A stretch of DNA of 64,000 nt from positions 930,001-994,000 of the forward strand of contig NZ_JYIW01000026.1 in assembly GCF_000956525.1 (NCBI RefSeq), given 5' to 3'. The translations under genes were made by a program, and so were the position numbers. This DNA comes from Microbacterium oxydans (GTDB lineage: Bacteria > Actinomycetota > Actinomycetes > Actinomycetales > Microbacteriaceae). Below, piece after piece: positions 8,894 to 18,100 of the stretch. The notes beneath the pieces were generated by a model. The model worked only from the letters and a program-made list of their open reading frames with translations. It was not told the DNA's origin and made no database searches. Within the stretch, counting starts at the first letter, position 1. Each line of letters begins with the position of its first letter.

Positions 8894-9865
8894 GTGACCG
8901 CTGAGAACATCCCCGCCGACGACGCCGCACTGCGCCAGGCGATGCACCGAGTGCGCACCGAGGTCGACAAGGCCGTCGTCGGCCAGGCGGGCACCGTCAC
9001 CGGGCTGCTGGTGTCGCTGCTCGCTCGAGGGCACGTGCTGCTGGAAGGCGTCCCCGGCGTCGCCAAGACCCTCGTCGTCCGCTCCTTCGCACGCGCGCTC
9101 GGGCTCGACACGAAGCGCGTGCAGTTCACGCCCGACCTGATGCCTGGCGACGTCACCGGCTCGCTCGTCTACGACGCCAGGACCGGCGAGTTCGACTTCC
9201 GCGCCGGTCCGGTGTTCACGCACATCCTGCTCGCCGATGAGATCAACCGGACCCCGCCGAAGACCCAGGCAGCGCTCCTCGAGGCCATGGAGGAGCGCCA
9301 GGTCTCCGCAGACGGCGTCAGCCGAGCGCTCCCCGATCCGTTCCTCGTCGCGGCGACCCAGAACCCGATCGAGCATGAGGGCACGTACTCGCTGCCGGAG
9401 GCGCAGCTCGACCGCTTCCTGATGAAGCTCGTCGTGGGGATGCCGGAGCGCGACGCCGAGGTCTCGGTGCTCCGCCGGCATGCCGAAGGATTCTCGCCGC
9501 GCGAGCTGACCGGCATCGAGGCCGTCGTCACCGCCGACGAGATCCGCGCGGGGCAGCTGGCCGCCGGTCGCGTCGAGGTCACCGACGACGTGCTCGGCTA
9601 TGTGGTCGATCTCGCCCGGGCGACACGGCAGTCCCCATCGGTCGAGCTCGGCGCCAGCCCGCGTGCGTCCACCGGTCTCCTCGCCGCCGCGAAGGCCTGG
9701 GCCTGGCTCAACGCATCCTCTGCGGTGACCCCCGACCACGTGCAGACCATGCTGGTGCCCGTCTGGCGGCATCGGCTGCAGCTTCGCCCGGACGCGCAGA
9801 TGGAGGGCGTCTCGGCGGATGCCGTGCTGACCTCGGTCGTGCAGCAGACCAGGGTGCCGATCTAG
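8894..9865 (+). CDS. MoxR family AAA+ ATPase
   Basis: A 323-residue AAA+ ATPase. Walker A is GVPGVAKT at about residue 50, Walker B is ILLADEINRTPPKTQAAL, and sensor/arginine-finger regions include ATQNPIEHEGTYSLPEAQL and DRFLMKL. A lid domain follows. MoxR ATPases act as chaperones that mature or remodel protein complexes together with neighbouring von Willebrand-like (DUF58) proteins. The GTG start at 8894 has GAGGG about 8 bases upstream. The stop codon abuts the DUF58 GTG, which supports coupled production of the pair. Confidence 0.95.
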   Translation: MTAENIPADDAALRQAMHRVRTEVDKAVVGQAGTVTGLLVSLLARGHVLLEGVPGVAKTLVVRSFARALGLDTKRVQFTPDLMPGDVTGSLVYDARTGEFDFRAGPVFTHILLADEINRTPPKTQAALLEAMEERQVSADGVSRALPDPFLVAATQNPIEHEGTYSLPEAQLDRFLMKLVVGMPERDAEVSVLRRHAEGFSPRELTGIEAVVTADEIRAGQLAAGRVEVTDDVLGYVVDLARATRQSPSVELGASPRASTGLLAAAKAWAWLNASSAVTPDHVQTMLVPVWRHRLQLRPDAQMEGVSADAVLTSVVQQTRVPI

Positions 9866-11173
9866 GTGTTCATCACCGGCCGTCTCGCCATCGCCGTCGC
9901 CGTCGGCGTCGTCCCGCTCGTCCTCTCCGGATTCGCGGGCTATCCCGCGTACGCGGTGCTCGGCGCCTGGGTCGCTCTGTGCGCGGTGCTGGTCGCGATC
10001 GATGTCGCCTTCGCGGCGAGTCCGCGCGCCGTGTCGGTGAGTCGACGAGTCCCTGCCCGCACCCGGCTCGGCGAGCCCGTGCCGGTGAGCGTCGCGGTGC
10101 ACAACCACGGCACGCGCACGCTGCACGCGCTGCTCCGGGATGCGTGGCAGCCGACAGCGGGGGCGAGCGGAGACCGACAGCGGCTCATGATCCCGTCCGG
10201 TGAGCGCGCGAGGGTCTCGATCCCACTGCTGCCGCGTCGGCGCGGCGAACTGGTGAGCGAGTTCGTCATGATCCGCTCGCGCGGACCGATGGGGCTCGCC
10301 GGCCGGCAGGCGCGGCACGGTGTGCGCGACGTGATCCGGGTGCTGCCGGCGTTCTCGTCGAGGAAGCACCTGCCGTCGCGCCTGGCGCGACTGCGCGAGC
10401 TCGACGGCAACACGAGCATCCAGGTCCGCGGACAGGGCACCGAGTTCGACTCGCTCCGCGAGTACGTGCGCGGCGACGATGTGCGATCCATCGACTGGCG
10501 CGCCACCGCTCGCGCCGGTACGACGATGCTGCGCACCTGGCGCCCTGAGCGCGACCGGCATGTCGTGATCATCATCGACACCGGACGCACGGCCGCGGCG
10601 CGCGTCGGCGACGGCACTCGCGTCGATGCCTCGCTCGAGGCGGCGCTGCTGCTCGCGGCGCTCGCCAGCAGGGCGGGCGACCACGTGCACCTGCTGATGT
10701 ACGACCGTGTCGTCCGCGGGCGGGTGACGGGCGTCGACGGCGCTGCGCTGCTCCCGGCGCTCACCGATGCCATGGCACCCGTGCATGCGCGTCTGGTCGA
10801 CACCGACTGGCACGGCGCTTTCGCGGCGGTACGCACGCTGACCACCCGTCCTTCACTGATCGTGGTGCTCACCGCCCAGGATGCCGCGGAGTCGGCGCGC
10901 GGATTCCTCGGGGCGTTCCCCGACGCATCCCGTGCGACGACGGTGCTCGTCGGCTCCGTGACGGACGACGGCATCGCCTCGCTCGCGCAGCAGCGGGGGT
11001 CACGCGAGGAGATCTACCTCGCGGCTGCTGCCGAACGCACGATGCGCGACGCGGAGAACGTCGCGGATGCGATCCGTCGCGCCGGCGGCGAGGCCATCGC
11101 GGCAGATCCGGAGGAACTGCCGCCCCGGATCGCAGATCGCTACCTGGAGCTCAAGGCAGCGGGACGCCTGTAG
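9866..11173 (+). CDS. DUF58 (von Willebrand factor A-like) membrane protein, MoxR partner
   Basis: A 435-residue protein. Two hydrophobic N-terminal helices span about residues 3-50. A beta-rich segment follows, then the DUF58 signature around EYVRGDDVRSIDWRATAR and a VWA-like domain beginning VVIIIDTGRT, a metal-site-like DxG motif. The GTG start comes directly after the moxR stop with no spacer, so translation probably depends on coupling. DUF58 proteins are the usual substrates or adaptors of MoxR ATPases. It converges with the SpoIIM-like gene 21 bases downstream. Confidence 0.9.
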   Translation: MFITGRLAIAVAVGVVPLVLSGFAGYPAYAVLGAWVALCAVLVAIDVAFAASPRAVSVSRRVPARTRLGEPVPVSVAVHNHGTRTLHALLRDAWQPTAGASGDRQRLMIPSGERARVSIPLLPRRRGELVSEFVMIRSRGPMGLAGRQARHGVRDVIRVLPAFSSRKHLPSRLARLRELDGNTSIQVRGQGTEFDSLREYVRGDDVRSIDWRATARAGTTMLRTWRPERDRHVVIIIDTGRTAAARVGDGTRVDASLEAALLLAALASRAGDHVHLLMYDRVVRGRVTGVDGAALLPALTDAMAPVHARLVDTDWHGAFAAVRTLTTRPSLIVVLTAQDAAESARGFLGAFPDASRATTVLVGSVTDDGIASLAQQRGSREEIYLAAAAERTMRDAENVADAIRRAGGEAIAADPEELPPRIADRYLELKAAGRL

Positions 11174-11194
11174 CGGGCGTCGATCGCTCCGGGC

Positions 11195-12187
11195 TCAGCC
11201 AGCGACCAGTCGCGGCGTGCCTGCCTCGTACTCCACCAGGTCACCGGTCTCACCACGTCGATACGCGCGGCCGCCGATCACGACCATGTAGATGAGGAAG
11301 ACCGCAAGCGCTGCGGCACCGATCCCGATCTTCACCGGCCACGGCAGCGCCCACCCGGTCACGAAGCCTTCGACGAGGCCGGCCAGGAACAGCGCGAACA
11401 CGAGGCCGATCGCGACGGTGGCGAGTGCGCGGCCCTCGATCGCGAGCGCCTCTCCCCTGGTGCGATGCCCGGGTGCGACCCAGGCCCAGAAGACGCGGAG
11501 TCCCGCTGCTGCTGCGACGAAGATGCACGTCATCTCCAGCATCCCGTGCGGCAGGATGTAGAGCACCATGATGTCGGCCTTGTCGTATGCCGCCATCACG
11601 GCGGCAGAGGTGCCGAGCCCCATCGCATTCTGCACGAGCATGTAGATCGGCCAGATGCCGGTGACGCCGAACAGCACGCACTGCATCGCGATCCAGGCGT
11701 TGTTGGTCCACACCATCCCCATGAACTCCGCTGCCGGATTCTCGGTGTAGTACCCCGTGAAGCTCTCATCTGCATACTGCTGCAGCGCGTCCGGCGGACC
11801 GAGGGTCGCCAGCAGCGCCGGGTCGCTCGAGATCCACGCAGCGGTACCCACCACCACTGCGATGAAGGACACGGTGATGACGAGCGTGAGCCAGCGCAGC
11901 CGGTACAGCGCAGCCGGCAGCTGCAGCGAGAAGAAGCGCGCGGTCTGGGTGAGGATGTTGTCGGAGGCTCCGGTGAGCCGCAGTCTCGCTCGAACCAGGA
12001 TCGTGGAGAGATACGCGCCCTGCGGAGAGTCCCCCACCGAGGTCTTCAGCTCAGCGAGATCAGCGGATGCTGCACGGTAGCGCACGATGAGCTCGTCGAC
12101 GCCATCGCCGTCGAGGCGGGCGCGGCTGAGCTCTTCCAGTCGCTGCCATTCGGCGCGACGTGCATCAGACAACGCATCGGCATCCAC
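11195..12187 (-). CDS. Stage II sporulation protein M-like integral membrane protein
   Basis: A 330-residue protein. A soluble helical N terminus (about 1-95) is followed by six or so TM segments of the SpoIIM family (for example LVITVSFIAVVVGTAAWI, IYMLVQNAMGLGTSAAVM, then LPHGMLEMTCIFVAAAAG). SpoIIM functions in engulfment in endospore formers; in this non-sporulating lineage the family probably has an envelope role. The GTG at 12187 is preferred because a TACAGT hexamer lies exactly 7 bases upstream and homologues, as I recall, usually begin with M-D-x-D-A-L. An in-frame ATG at 12205 would add six residues and would overlap the divergent RDD start codon. Confidence 0.85.
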   Translation of the reverse strand: MDADALSDARRAEWQRLEELSRARLDGDGVDELIVRYRAASADLAELKTSVGDSPQGAYLSTILVRARLRLTGASDNILTQTARFFSLQLPAALYRLRWLTLVITVSFIAVVVGTAAWISSDPALLATLGPPDALQQYADESFTGYYTENPAAEFMGMVWTNNAWIAMQCVLFGVTGIWPIYMLVQNAMGLGTSAAVMAAYDKADIMVLYILPHGMLEMTCIFVAAAAGLRVFWAWVAPGHRTRGEALAIEGRALATVAIGLVFALFLAGLVEGFVTGWALPWPVKIGIGAAALAVFLIYMVVIGGRAYRRGETGDLVEYEAGTPRLVAG

Positions 12188-12203
12188 CTGATTTACTGTA
12201 CTC
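12188..12203. promoter_or_regulatory. Sixteen-base divergent promoter with interleaved -10 hexamers
   Basis: The whole gap between the SpoIIM-like GTG and the RDD ATG is 16 bases. The near-palindrome TACTGTA (12194-12200) gives TACTGT reading right and TACAGT reading left. TACAGT sits 7 bases before the GTG on the minus strand; TACTGT sits 4 bases before the ATG on the plus strand. Both -35 regions would lie inside the opposite coding sequence. Inferred from sequence only. Confidence 0.45.
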
Positions 12204-13013
12204 ATGTCCACGCCGATCGATACCGCCGATGAGGTGCTCTCCGGGGAAGCCGTCGCGATCGACGTGCAGCCGATCGGTTTCGTACTCCGGGCGCTCGGCG
12301 CGCTGATCGACATGCTGCTCGGCTTCGCCGTGTTCATCCTGTGGATCTTCCTCCGCATCTGGCTCCTCGACATCGGTGTGCTGACCGAGGCGACCGATCG
12401 GATCGCCACCGTGGCGGCGATCGTCGTGAGCTTCGTGGTGCTGCCGATCACGATGGAGGTCGCACTGAAGGGCCGCAGCCTCGGCAAGCTGGCCGTCGGC
12501 GGACGCATCGTCCGCGTCGACGGCGGTGCCGCAGGCTTCCGCCACGCGTTCATCCGCGCGCTGCTCGGCGTGCTCGAGATCTATATGACGGTCGGTGGTC
12601 TCGCTGTGCTCACCGGAGCGTTCAACTCGCGGTCGCAGCGCCTCGGTGACCTCGTTGCCGGCACTTACAGCCAGCGCGTCCGCACGCCCGCGCTCGTGAC
12701 GCAGGTACCGCAGCTGCCGTTCCAGCTGACCGGATGGGCGCAGATCGCAGACGTCGCACGGATGCCCGACCGCCTGGCGCGTCGGATCTCGCAGTTCCTG
12801 CAGACCGCACCGCGCTTGGTCCCCGCGGCCCGCGCGAGGGTCGCGCAGGATCTCCTGAACGAAGCCGCACCGTTCGTCTCGCCGATGCCGAATGCGGCCC
12901 CGGAGGAGGTGCTCGTCGCGATCACCGTGCTGCGACGAGAGCGCGAGCGTCGTGCGCTGGAGAATGCAGACCGTCGCGCCGAGAAGCTGACGGGGCGCCG
13001 GGTCGGAGTCTGA
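12204..13013 (+). CDS. RDD family membrane protein
   Basis: A 269-residue protein with the RDD family pattern: a first TM preceded by Arg and containing Asp (GFVLRALGALIDMLLG, residues about 30-45), a second TM at about 68-88, and a third after GRSLGKLAVGGRIVRVDGG. The C-terminal 110 residues are soluble, basic and helical. RDD proteins have been linked to ion transport but most have unknown function. It is divergent from the SpoIIM-like gene, an arrangement that in mycobacteria also accompanies the moxR/DUF58 block. Ends 24 bases before the convergent DUF3499 gene. Confidence 0.87.
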   Translation: MSTPIDTADEVLSGEAVAIDVQPIGFVLRALGALIDMLLGFAVFILWIFLRIWLLDIGVLTEATDRIATVAAIVVSFVVLPITMEVALKGRSLGKLAVGGRIVRVDGGAAGFRHAFIRALLGVLEIYMTVGGLAVLTGAFNSRSQRLGDLVAGTYSQRVRTPALVTQVPQLPFQLTGWAQIADVARMPDRLARRISQFLQTAPRLVPAARARVAQDLLNEAAPFVSPMPNAAPEEVLVAITVLRRERERRALENADRRAEKLTGRRVGV

Positions 13014-13022
13014 GGTCCCGGG

Positions 13023-13056
13023 CGAGGCGGGAGCGCGTCAGGCGCGGAGCGCCTCG
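13023..13056. terminator. Candidate bidirectional terminator between RDD and DUF3499 genes
   Basis: CGAGGCG (13023-13029) pairs with CGCCTCG (13050-13056), and inside it GCGC (13033-13036) pairs with GCGC (13042-13045) across small purine loops. It overlaps the DUF3499 stop codon. No U-tract follows, as is common in high-GC actinobacteria. Confidence 0.4.
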
Positions 13057-13244
13057 TGCCGCACCACGAGCCAGCCGGCCGGCACTGAGAGGCGATCCGC
13101 GTGCGGCGAGCACAGGTCGTGCGCGTTCGGATGCTGCGCGAGGCCGAGCGGTCCGAGCGCAGCCATCTGGTCACCGTAGTCGTAGGTCAGGGTCGCCACC
13201 GCTTCGCGTGCGCAGCCCACCTTCGAGCAGAGTCGTCCGTCCAT
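13038..13244 (-). CDS. DUF3499 family small zinc-ribbon-like protein
   Basis: A 68-residue protein beginning MDGRLCSKVGC. It carries the DUF3499 hallmarks: Cys6 and Cys11 early, TLTYDYGDQMAALGPLG in the middle, then HDLCSPHADRLSVPAGW with a further Cys and two His. The Cys/His set suggests metal binding; function is unknown. In actinobacteria this gene typically sits next to a zincin-like metallopeptidase gene, as it does here in divergent orientation 80 bases away. The ATG at 13244 has TACGCT 7 bases upstream, consistent with leaderless expression. Confidence 0.85.
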   Translation of the reverse strand: MDGRLCSKVGCAREAVATLTYDYGDQMAALGPLGLAQHPNAHDLCSPHADRLSVPAGWLVVRHEALRA

Positions 13245-13257
13245 CACCGTCAGCGTA
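13245..13257 (-). promoter_or_regulatory. Putative leaderless promoter -10 element of the DUF3499 gene
   Basis: TACGCT (13257-13252 on the minus strand), then 7 bases, then ATG. No convincing -35. Spacing-based inference. Confidence 0.42.
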
Positions 13258-13312
13258 CGTCCGCCCGCCCACGGAGCAGCGGTGCCGCGCCGCGATGGCG
13301 CAGAGCACCGCC

Positions 13313-13324
13313 TAGACTTCTGAC
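13313..13324 (+). promoter_or_regulatory. Putative leaderless promoter -10 element of the zincin-like gene
   Basis: TAGACT (13313-13318), then 6 bases, then ATG at 13325. There is no ribosome-binding site before this ATG, which strengthens the leaderless reading. Confidence 0.45.
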
Positions 13325-13753
13325 ATGCCCCGTCGACGCAGTGCACCCGCATCCGCCGCTCCCCGGCGCGGCGCACGTCACGGACGCCACGGGCGCCTCG
13401 GACGCAGTGAAGTGGTCCGCCCGCCGCTCCCGCCGCTCGACGGTCGGATAGACCGCTTCGATCTGACGGTCGGCACCGCCGTGGAGTTCCTTCGGGGCAC
13501 GTGGCCGGAGTTGCAGGAAGTGCGGTTCGAGATCGGCGCGATGCCGAGCTTCGACGCCGTCGAGGACGTGCCACGGTGGTACCTCGACCGAGCGAACGCA
13601 CGGATCGTCCTGTTCCGTCTCCCGATCGAGCGCCTCCTCCCTCCCGGTCACGACGATGCCGCGCACCGTCGGATGGCGATCGAGAGTGCCGTCTTCCGTG
13701 CGGCGGCCGAGTACGTCGGTCGCGAACCCTGGGATCTCGGCCACGAGCACTGA
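13325..13753 (+). CDS. Metallopeptidase (zincin-like) family protein with degenerate active site
   Basis: A 142-residue protein. Residues 1-38 are a basic, disordered leader. The folded part (VEFLRGTWPELQEVRFEIG, then RIVLFRLPIERL) fits the minimal zincin family found beside DUF3499. The expected HExxH zinc motif is not present: the aligned segment near residues 119-123 reads IESAV, keeping Glu120 but neither His. Zinc-dependent proteolysis is therefore doubtful and a non-catalytic role is likely, unless the family assignment is wrong. It converges with the DUF5719 gene. Confidence 0.7.
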   Translation: MPRRRSAPASAAPRRGARHGRHGRLGRSEVVRPPLPPLDGRIDRFDLTVGTAVEFLRGTWPELQEVRFEIGAMPSFDAVEDVPRWYLDRANARIVLFRLPIERLLPPGHDDAAHRRMAIESAVFRAAAEYVGREPWDLGHEH

Positions 13754-13755
13754 GC

Positions 13756-13786
13756 GCCGGCGAGCGGGTGACCGCTGGCCGCCGGC
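13756..13786. terminator. Strong bidirectional hairpin between convergent genes
   Basis: GCCGGCG (13756-13762) pairs with CGCCGGC (13780-13786); AGCGG (13763-13767) pairs with CCGCT (13772-13776), closing a GTGA tetraloop with a GGC bulge on one side. It lies between the zincin-like and DUF5719 stop codons and suits termination from both sides. Confidence 0.55.
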
Positions 13787-13797
13787 CCGGCTCCCGG

Positions 13798-15180
13798 TCA
13801 GGGATACACGGTGATGCTCTGCGCAGCCCCCGGGCTCGGTTGCACAGGCCAGCCGGCGAGCGCGCCGCCCGCAGCCATCGTGACCGCTGCGTGGACCGTG
13901 CCACTCGTCTTCAGCAGGTAGCTCGACCGCGGCTCGACCGGCACGTCGAGCGATCGGTTCGATGCCACCGTGACCTCGGTGGGAGAACTGCCGTCCGCGG
14001 ACGACAGCGTCACCGCGATGTCGTCGTCCGTCGTGTTCATCAGATGCAGCACCGCGGTCGGGCCGGCCGGAACGGCGAACAGCGCATCGGCGTCGATCTC
14101 CGGAGCCGGGGTCACCCACGCGAAGTCGGTGCCGCGTCCGAGGCCATCCTGCTGCCGCACTGCCGAGAGCACCGGGGCGTCAGCATCGATCTCGAGCGTG
14201 TATGAGCCAGGCGCGAGTCCGCTCAGCGAGACATCGGCGGGAAGGGCAGCGGTCAGGTCGACGGTGAACTCGTTCACGGCTGTCGACGAGCCCGCCGCCC
14301 GGACGATCACGCGTGCCTGTGTCGCGGTCTGCGGCGACAGCAGTCTCAGGACGGTCATGTCGGCGTCGTCCCCGTCGCCCGCGAATGCCTGCACGCCGGC
14401 GATCACCGGGTTCTGCTGGGGTCCGGCCACGGCATCCTGCAGGTCCACGCCTGCAGGGTCGAGGGTTCGCACGAGCGAGGACTGCAACACGGCGCGCACC
14501 GGAGCCCCGTCGGACGTCACCTGCACGACCGGAGCCGTGCTCCCCGCCGCGACCGAGGTCAGGGCGAGCGAGACCTGCGTCGTCGCCGGCACGATGACTG
14601 TTCGCGTGCTGCGACTCTCGCCGTACACCGAGAGCGTGACGGTCGCCGGCACCTCAGACGCGTTCGTGAGCGCGATGATGTCCGACGTCCCCGTGGCGAC
14701 GCTGCCGCCGACGAGCCACGACTCCAGCCGTGGAGTGCCGCAGGGAATGGCGGCGAAGCCGCTGAGATCGTCAGCCGAGACGGAGATCGACTCGGTCGCC
14801 GCGATCAGCGGAGCCGTGCGCCCCGAGACGGCGCCGGTCAGCACTGCGGCCTCACCGGCATCCACCACATCGGCGACGCGGATCGGGCTTCGGGTGAGCG
14901 GCGATGTCGTCGATCCATCGGTCAGGTCGGTGGTGCCGGCCGACCGCACTGCGAGCGGGTCGGACGAATCCCTGCCGATCGCGCGCAGGTCGCCGTTGCA
15001 CACGAGGGAGCTGTCGCCGGCGAGCGGCGTCACCTCGACCTGCGCCGGTTCGTGGCTCACCTGCGGCCAGGGCGCATGGATCGCGGCGACCACGCCGGCA
15101 ACACAGGCGACCGCCACGACGGCACCTGTCACCAGGCGAGCGCCGGTGGCCACGACGCGGACGGCTCGGTTGGCGCTCAT
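13798..15180 (-). CDS. DUF5719 family membrane-anchored extracytoplasmic protein
   Basis: A 460-residue protein. One N-terminal TM (about 15-36, VTGAVVAVACVAGVVAAIHA) anchors a long beta-rich, Thr/Ser/Val-rich extracytoplasmic region, the DUF5719 pattern. No catalytic motif is visible; such proteins may be structural or partner proteins of the adjacent giant glycosyltransferase. Its ATG overlaps that gene's stop as ATGA, so the two are probably translated together. The family name is from recognition of the pattern and gene context rather than a search. Confidence 0.75.
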   Translation of the reverse strand: MSANRAVRVVATGARLVTGAVVAVACVAGVVAAIHAPWPQVSHEPAQVEVTPLAGDSSLVCNGDLRAIGRDSSDPLAVRSAGTTDLTDGSTTSPLTRSPIRVADVVDAGEAAVLTGAVSGRTAPLIAATESISVSADDLSGFAAIPCGTPRLESWLVGGSVATGTSDIIALTNASEVPATVTLSVYGESRSTRTVIVPATTQVSLALTSVAAGSTAPVVQVTSDGAPVRAVLQSSLVRTLDPAGVDLQDAVAGPQQNPVIAGVQAFAGDGDDADMTVLRLLSPQTATQARVIVRAAGSSTAVNEFTVDLTAALPADVSLSGLAPGSYTLEIDADAPVLSAVRQQDGLGRGTDFAWVTPAPEIDADALFAVPAGPTAVLHLMNTTDDDIAVTLSSADGSSPTEVTVASNRSLDVPVEPRSSYLLKTSGTVHAAVTMAAGGALAGWPVQPSPGAAQSITVYP

Positions 15181-18100
15181 CGCTGGTCCTCCGTGTCGCG
15201 GTGGTCTTCAGGGGCATCCTGTGCAGCGGATTCCCGTTCCGAGCCCTCAGGCTCAGCGGCATCCGGCGCAGGGAGATCGTCTGCGCGCTGATCAGGCACG
15301 TTCGCATCGGCGATCGAACCGTCGTGATCCGGGCTCGCCGTGTCCGCTGCATCGGACTGATCCTCGACGAGCGGCTCCTCGGCCGAGGGCTCCCCGATCG
15401 GGGGGTGCTCGTCCGATGCCTCGACCGTCGTCGCGTCGAGTTCATCGTCCTGCAGGTCATCGGCGTGATCGACGTCCTCGAGGCGCCGGGGAAGCACGAT
15501 CAGCTCCTGCGGAACCTGACCGACGATGCGCGACTGTGCGCGGGCAGCGCGTCGCGAGGCCCTGGTCGGGATGGAGAGCAGCAGCGCGGCGAACACGACG
15601 AGCAGCTGCAGCGTGACCGCAAGTCGAGCTGCGCCCTGCTGCGTGGCGGTCATCGCGGCGGGTGCTGCGATCTCCGTGTCGACGCTCCAGAGCACCCCGC
15701 GATCCGTCGTCCCCGCGTGCACGAAGCCGGCGCGTTGATCGATCGACGCCGTCGCTGTCGTCCGCAGTGCTCGGGCCTTGTCGCCCTCGCCCTCGCTCTG
15801 CTGCGCGAGCAGGACGTAGCTGATGCCCTGCGCGGCGAGGTCGCCGGGCGCATCGAACACACGCGCCGAGAGCAGGTCGACAGACAGGGCCGTGAGGTCG
15901 GCACCCTGGAGGTGGGTCGCGGTCGTCAGCATGGTCGTCTGGGCGCCGAGGGTCTCACTGCCGCCCCACACGACGTCCACGGCGAGTCCGCCGTCGTTCT
16001 GCGGGGTGAGCACGAGCGTGGCAAGGTCGCGATCGGCCGCGGCCTGCGCAGCCACGTACGCGGGGAGCGTCGACTGCGGACCGTTGCGAAGCGCCGTCTC
16101 ACCGAGATGGAACGCCGTGAGCGATGGCACTGCGAGGATCACGAGCGCGACGGAAGCGACCGCCGTGGCGACGAAGCGGATCCTCGGAAGGGTCAACGCC
16201 GTGTCGAGCGTGACGAGCGCAGCGCCGACCACTCCGGCCCAGGCGAGGCTGAGGCCGGTCCCCGGCCAGATCGGCACCGGAGTGCCCTGCGTGAAGCTCA
16301 CGGTGATACCGACGACCACGAACGCCGTGGCGAGTCCGGCGAGCGCGACGACGAGGAGGGTGATTCCCGCACGCCAGCGCGGTGCGACGGCCGAGGCGAG
16401 AGCCAGGAGCGCGAGCGGCGCGCAGAGCACCGATGCCCATGCGCCGAGCGGCCCCGCGGCGAACGCCGTCCAGCCTGCCAGATCAGCGGTCGGGAAGCCT
16501 GTCGCGATCGCGAGCCTGCCGGCGGCATCCGCGGTCGCCTGCGCTCCGGTCCAGATCAGACCGGGATCGCCGAGCAGCGCGAGCGGGGTGCCGTGCACGA
16601 GCTGCCAGACCACCAGCGGCGCGAACATGACCGCAGCGGGAACGGGAAGCCAGAGCAGCCGACCGGCACCTCGGAACTGCGCCGTGCCGAGTGTGATTCC
16701 GAGCGCGACCAGCCACAGCAGGAGGAGGGCCGGGACGAGCGAGGGCGCGCACGCGGCGACAGCGGCGAGGAGCAGGGATGCGGCGCCTGCCGCTCCCCAG
16801 GACCGGTGCGCGACCACGGCGGCATGGAACAGCCAGGGCAGCAGCAGGTGCAGCAGGACGGCGGCCGGTCGTCCCTCGACGAGTGCCGTCAGGAAGGTCG
16901 GAGCAAGCGCCCACGCCACTCCCGCGAAGATGCGAAGACCCGCGCGGTCGGTCACCCTGGTCGCGGCGAACCATCCGCCGAGCACGGCGAGCGGCAGCGC
17001 GAGCACCCAGAGCAGCACGAGTGAGAACGAGGGGCCGGCCGGCCAGAGGCTGCCGAGCACCGCGATCACAGCCGCGAACGGGTCCGCAGGGCCCACGACG
17101 CCGACGCCGACGCCGCGCTGCCCCCAGGCCGCATCGCTCCAGAGCGCCGCAACCGTGTCCCGAAGCGGCAGCAGTCCCCCGCCACCGAGCGTCGGCCAGG
17201 CGAGCACCATCGTGAACGAGACGATGCTGACCACGAGAGCACCGAGCACCGCCCATGCGCCGCCGCCCGAGAAGAACCGGAGTTCGCTGACCGCGCCGCC
17301 CTCGCTGCCGTGCCCGTCGTCGAGACGTCGCCGGAGCGCGGATGCCGTGATCCGAAGCGGGGTGATGCTCGCCCACGACGAGGTTCGGAATGCGCGGATG
17401 CTCCGCCGAGAGCGCGCGATCGCGCCGAAGCGCACCATGGCGGTCACGGCGGCGCCCCACTCGGGCAGCACTGCTTCAGGGCGCTTGCCGATCAGGTGCG
17501 TGATCGATCGCCAGAGCGCGAGCGGGATGAGGGTGAGCCAATGGAACACGAGCGCTGCGGCCGGCGCATAGGCGAGCCTGCGGTGCAGTTGGGCGAGTCT
17601 CGTGACGAACGCGCGTCTGGTCCGTCCGGCGGGGAGTGCTGCAGGACCGTCAGGCGAGACCGAGATCCGTGCGGCAGGAGACAGCACGACCCGGCCGCCG
17701 CCGAGCCTCGCGCGCACACCGAGGTCGAGTCCCTCGTCGGCACCGGCAAGGGCCGGGTCGGGGCGGAGCGCATCGCGCACCTCGCTGCGGATGAGGATGC
17801 CGCGGATGTCCGATCCGAGCACATCGTCGACACCGTCGTGCTGGCCCTGGTCGAGTTCGCCCGCCGCCAACTCCACGGCACGGCCGAGCGTCGTCATGGT
17901 CACGCCGAGCGAGACGATCTCCCGGTCGTTGTCTGTGTCGACGAGCTTGGGGGCGCTGATCGCTGCGGACGGCGACCGCTCGAGCATTCCGTTGAGACGC
18001 TCGAGCGCGCGCGGATGCGGCACTGTGTCGTGCGCGAGCAGCCAGACGGCTGAGCCTTCGGCAACCCGTGGCCTGGCGAGCTCGACAGCTTCGGCGAACG

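Noticed and set aside
14904..17024. A 706-codon open frame on the plus strand, and similar long frames at 33643-35766, 36294-38237 and 8024-10813
   Set aside because: They lie antisense to genes with clear motifs, are extremely Arg/Gly/Asp-rich without domain signals, and reflect the high-GC third-codon bias that suppresses stops on the other strand.
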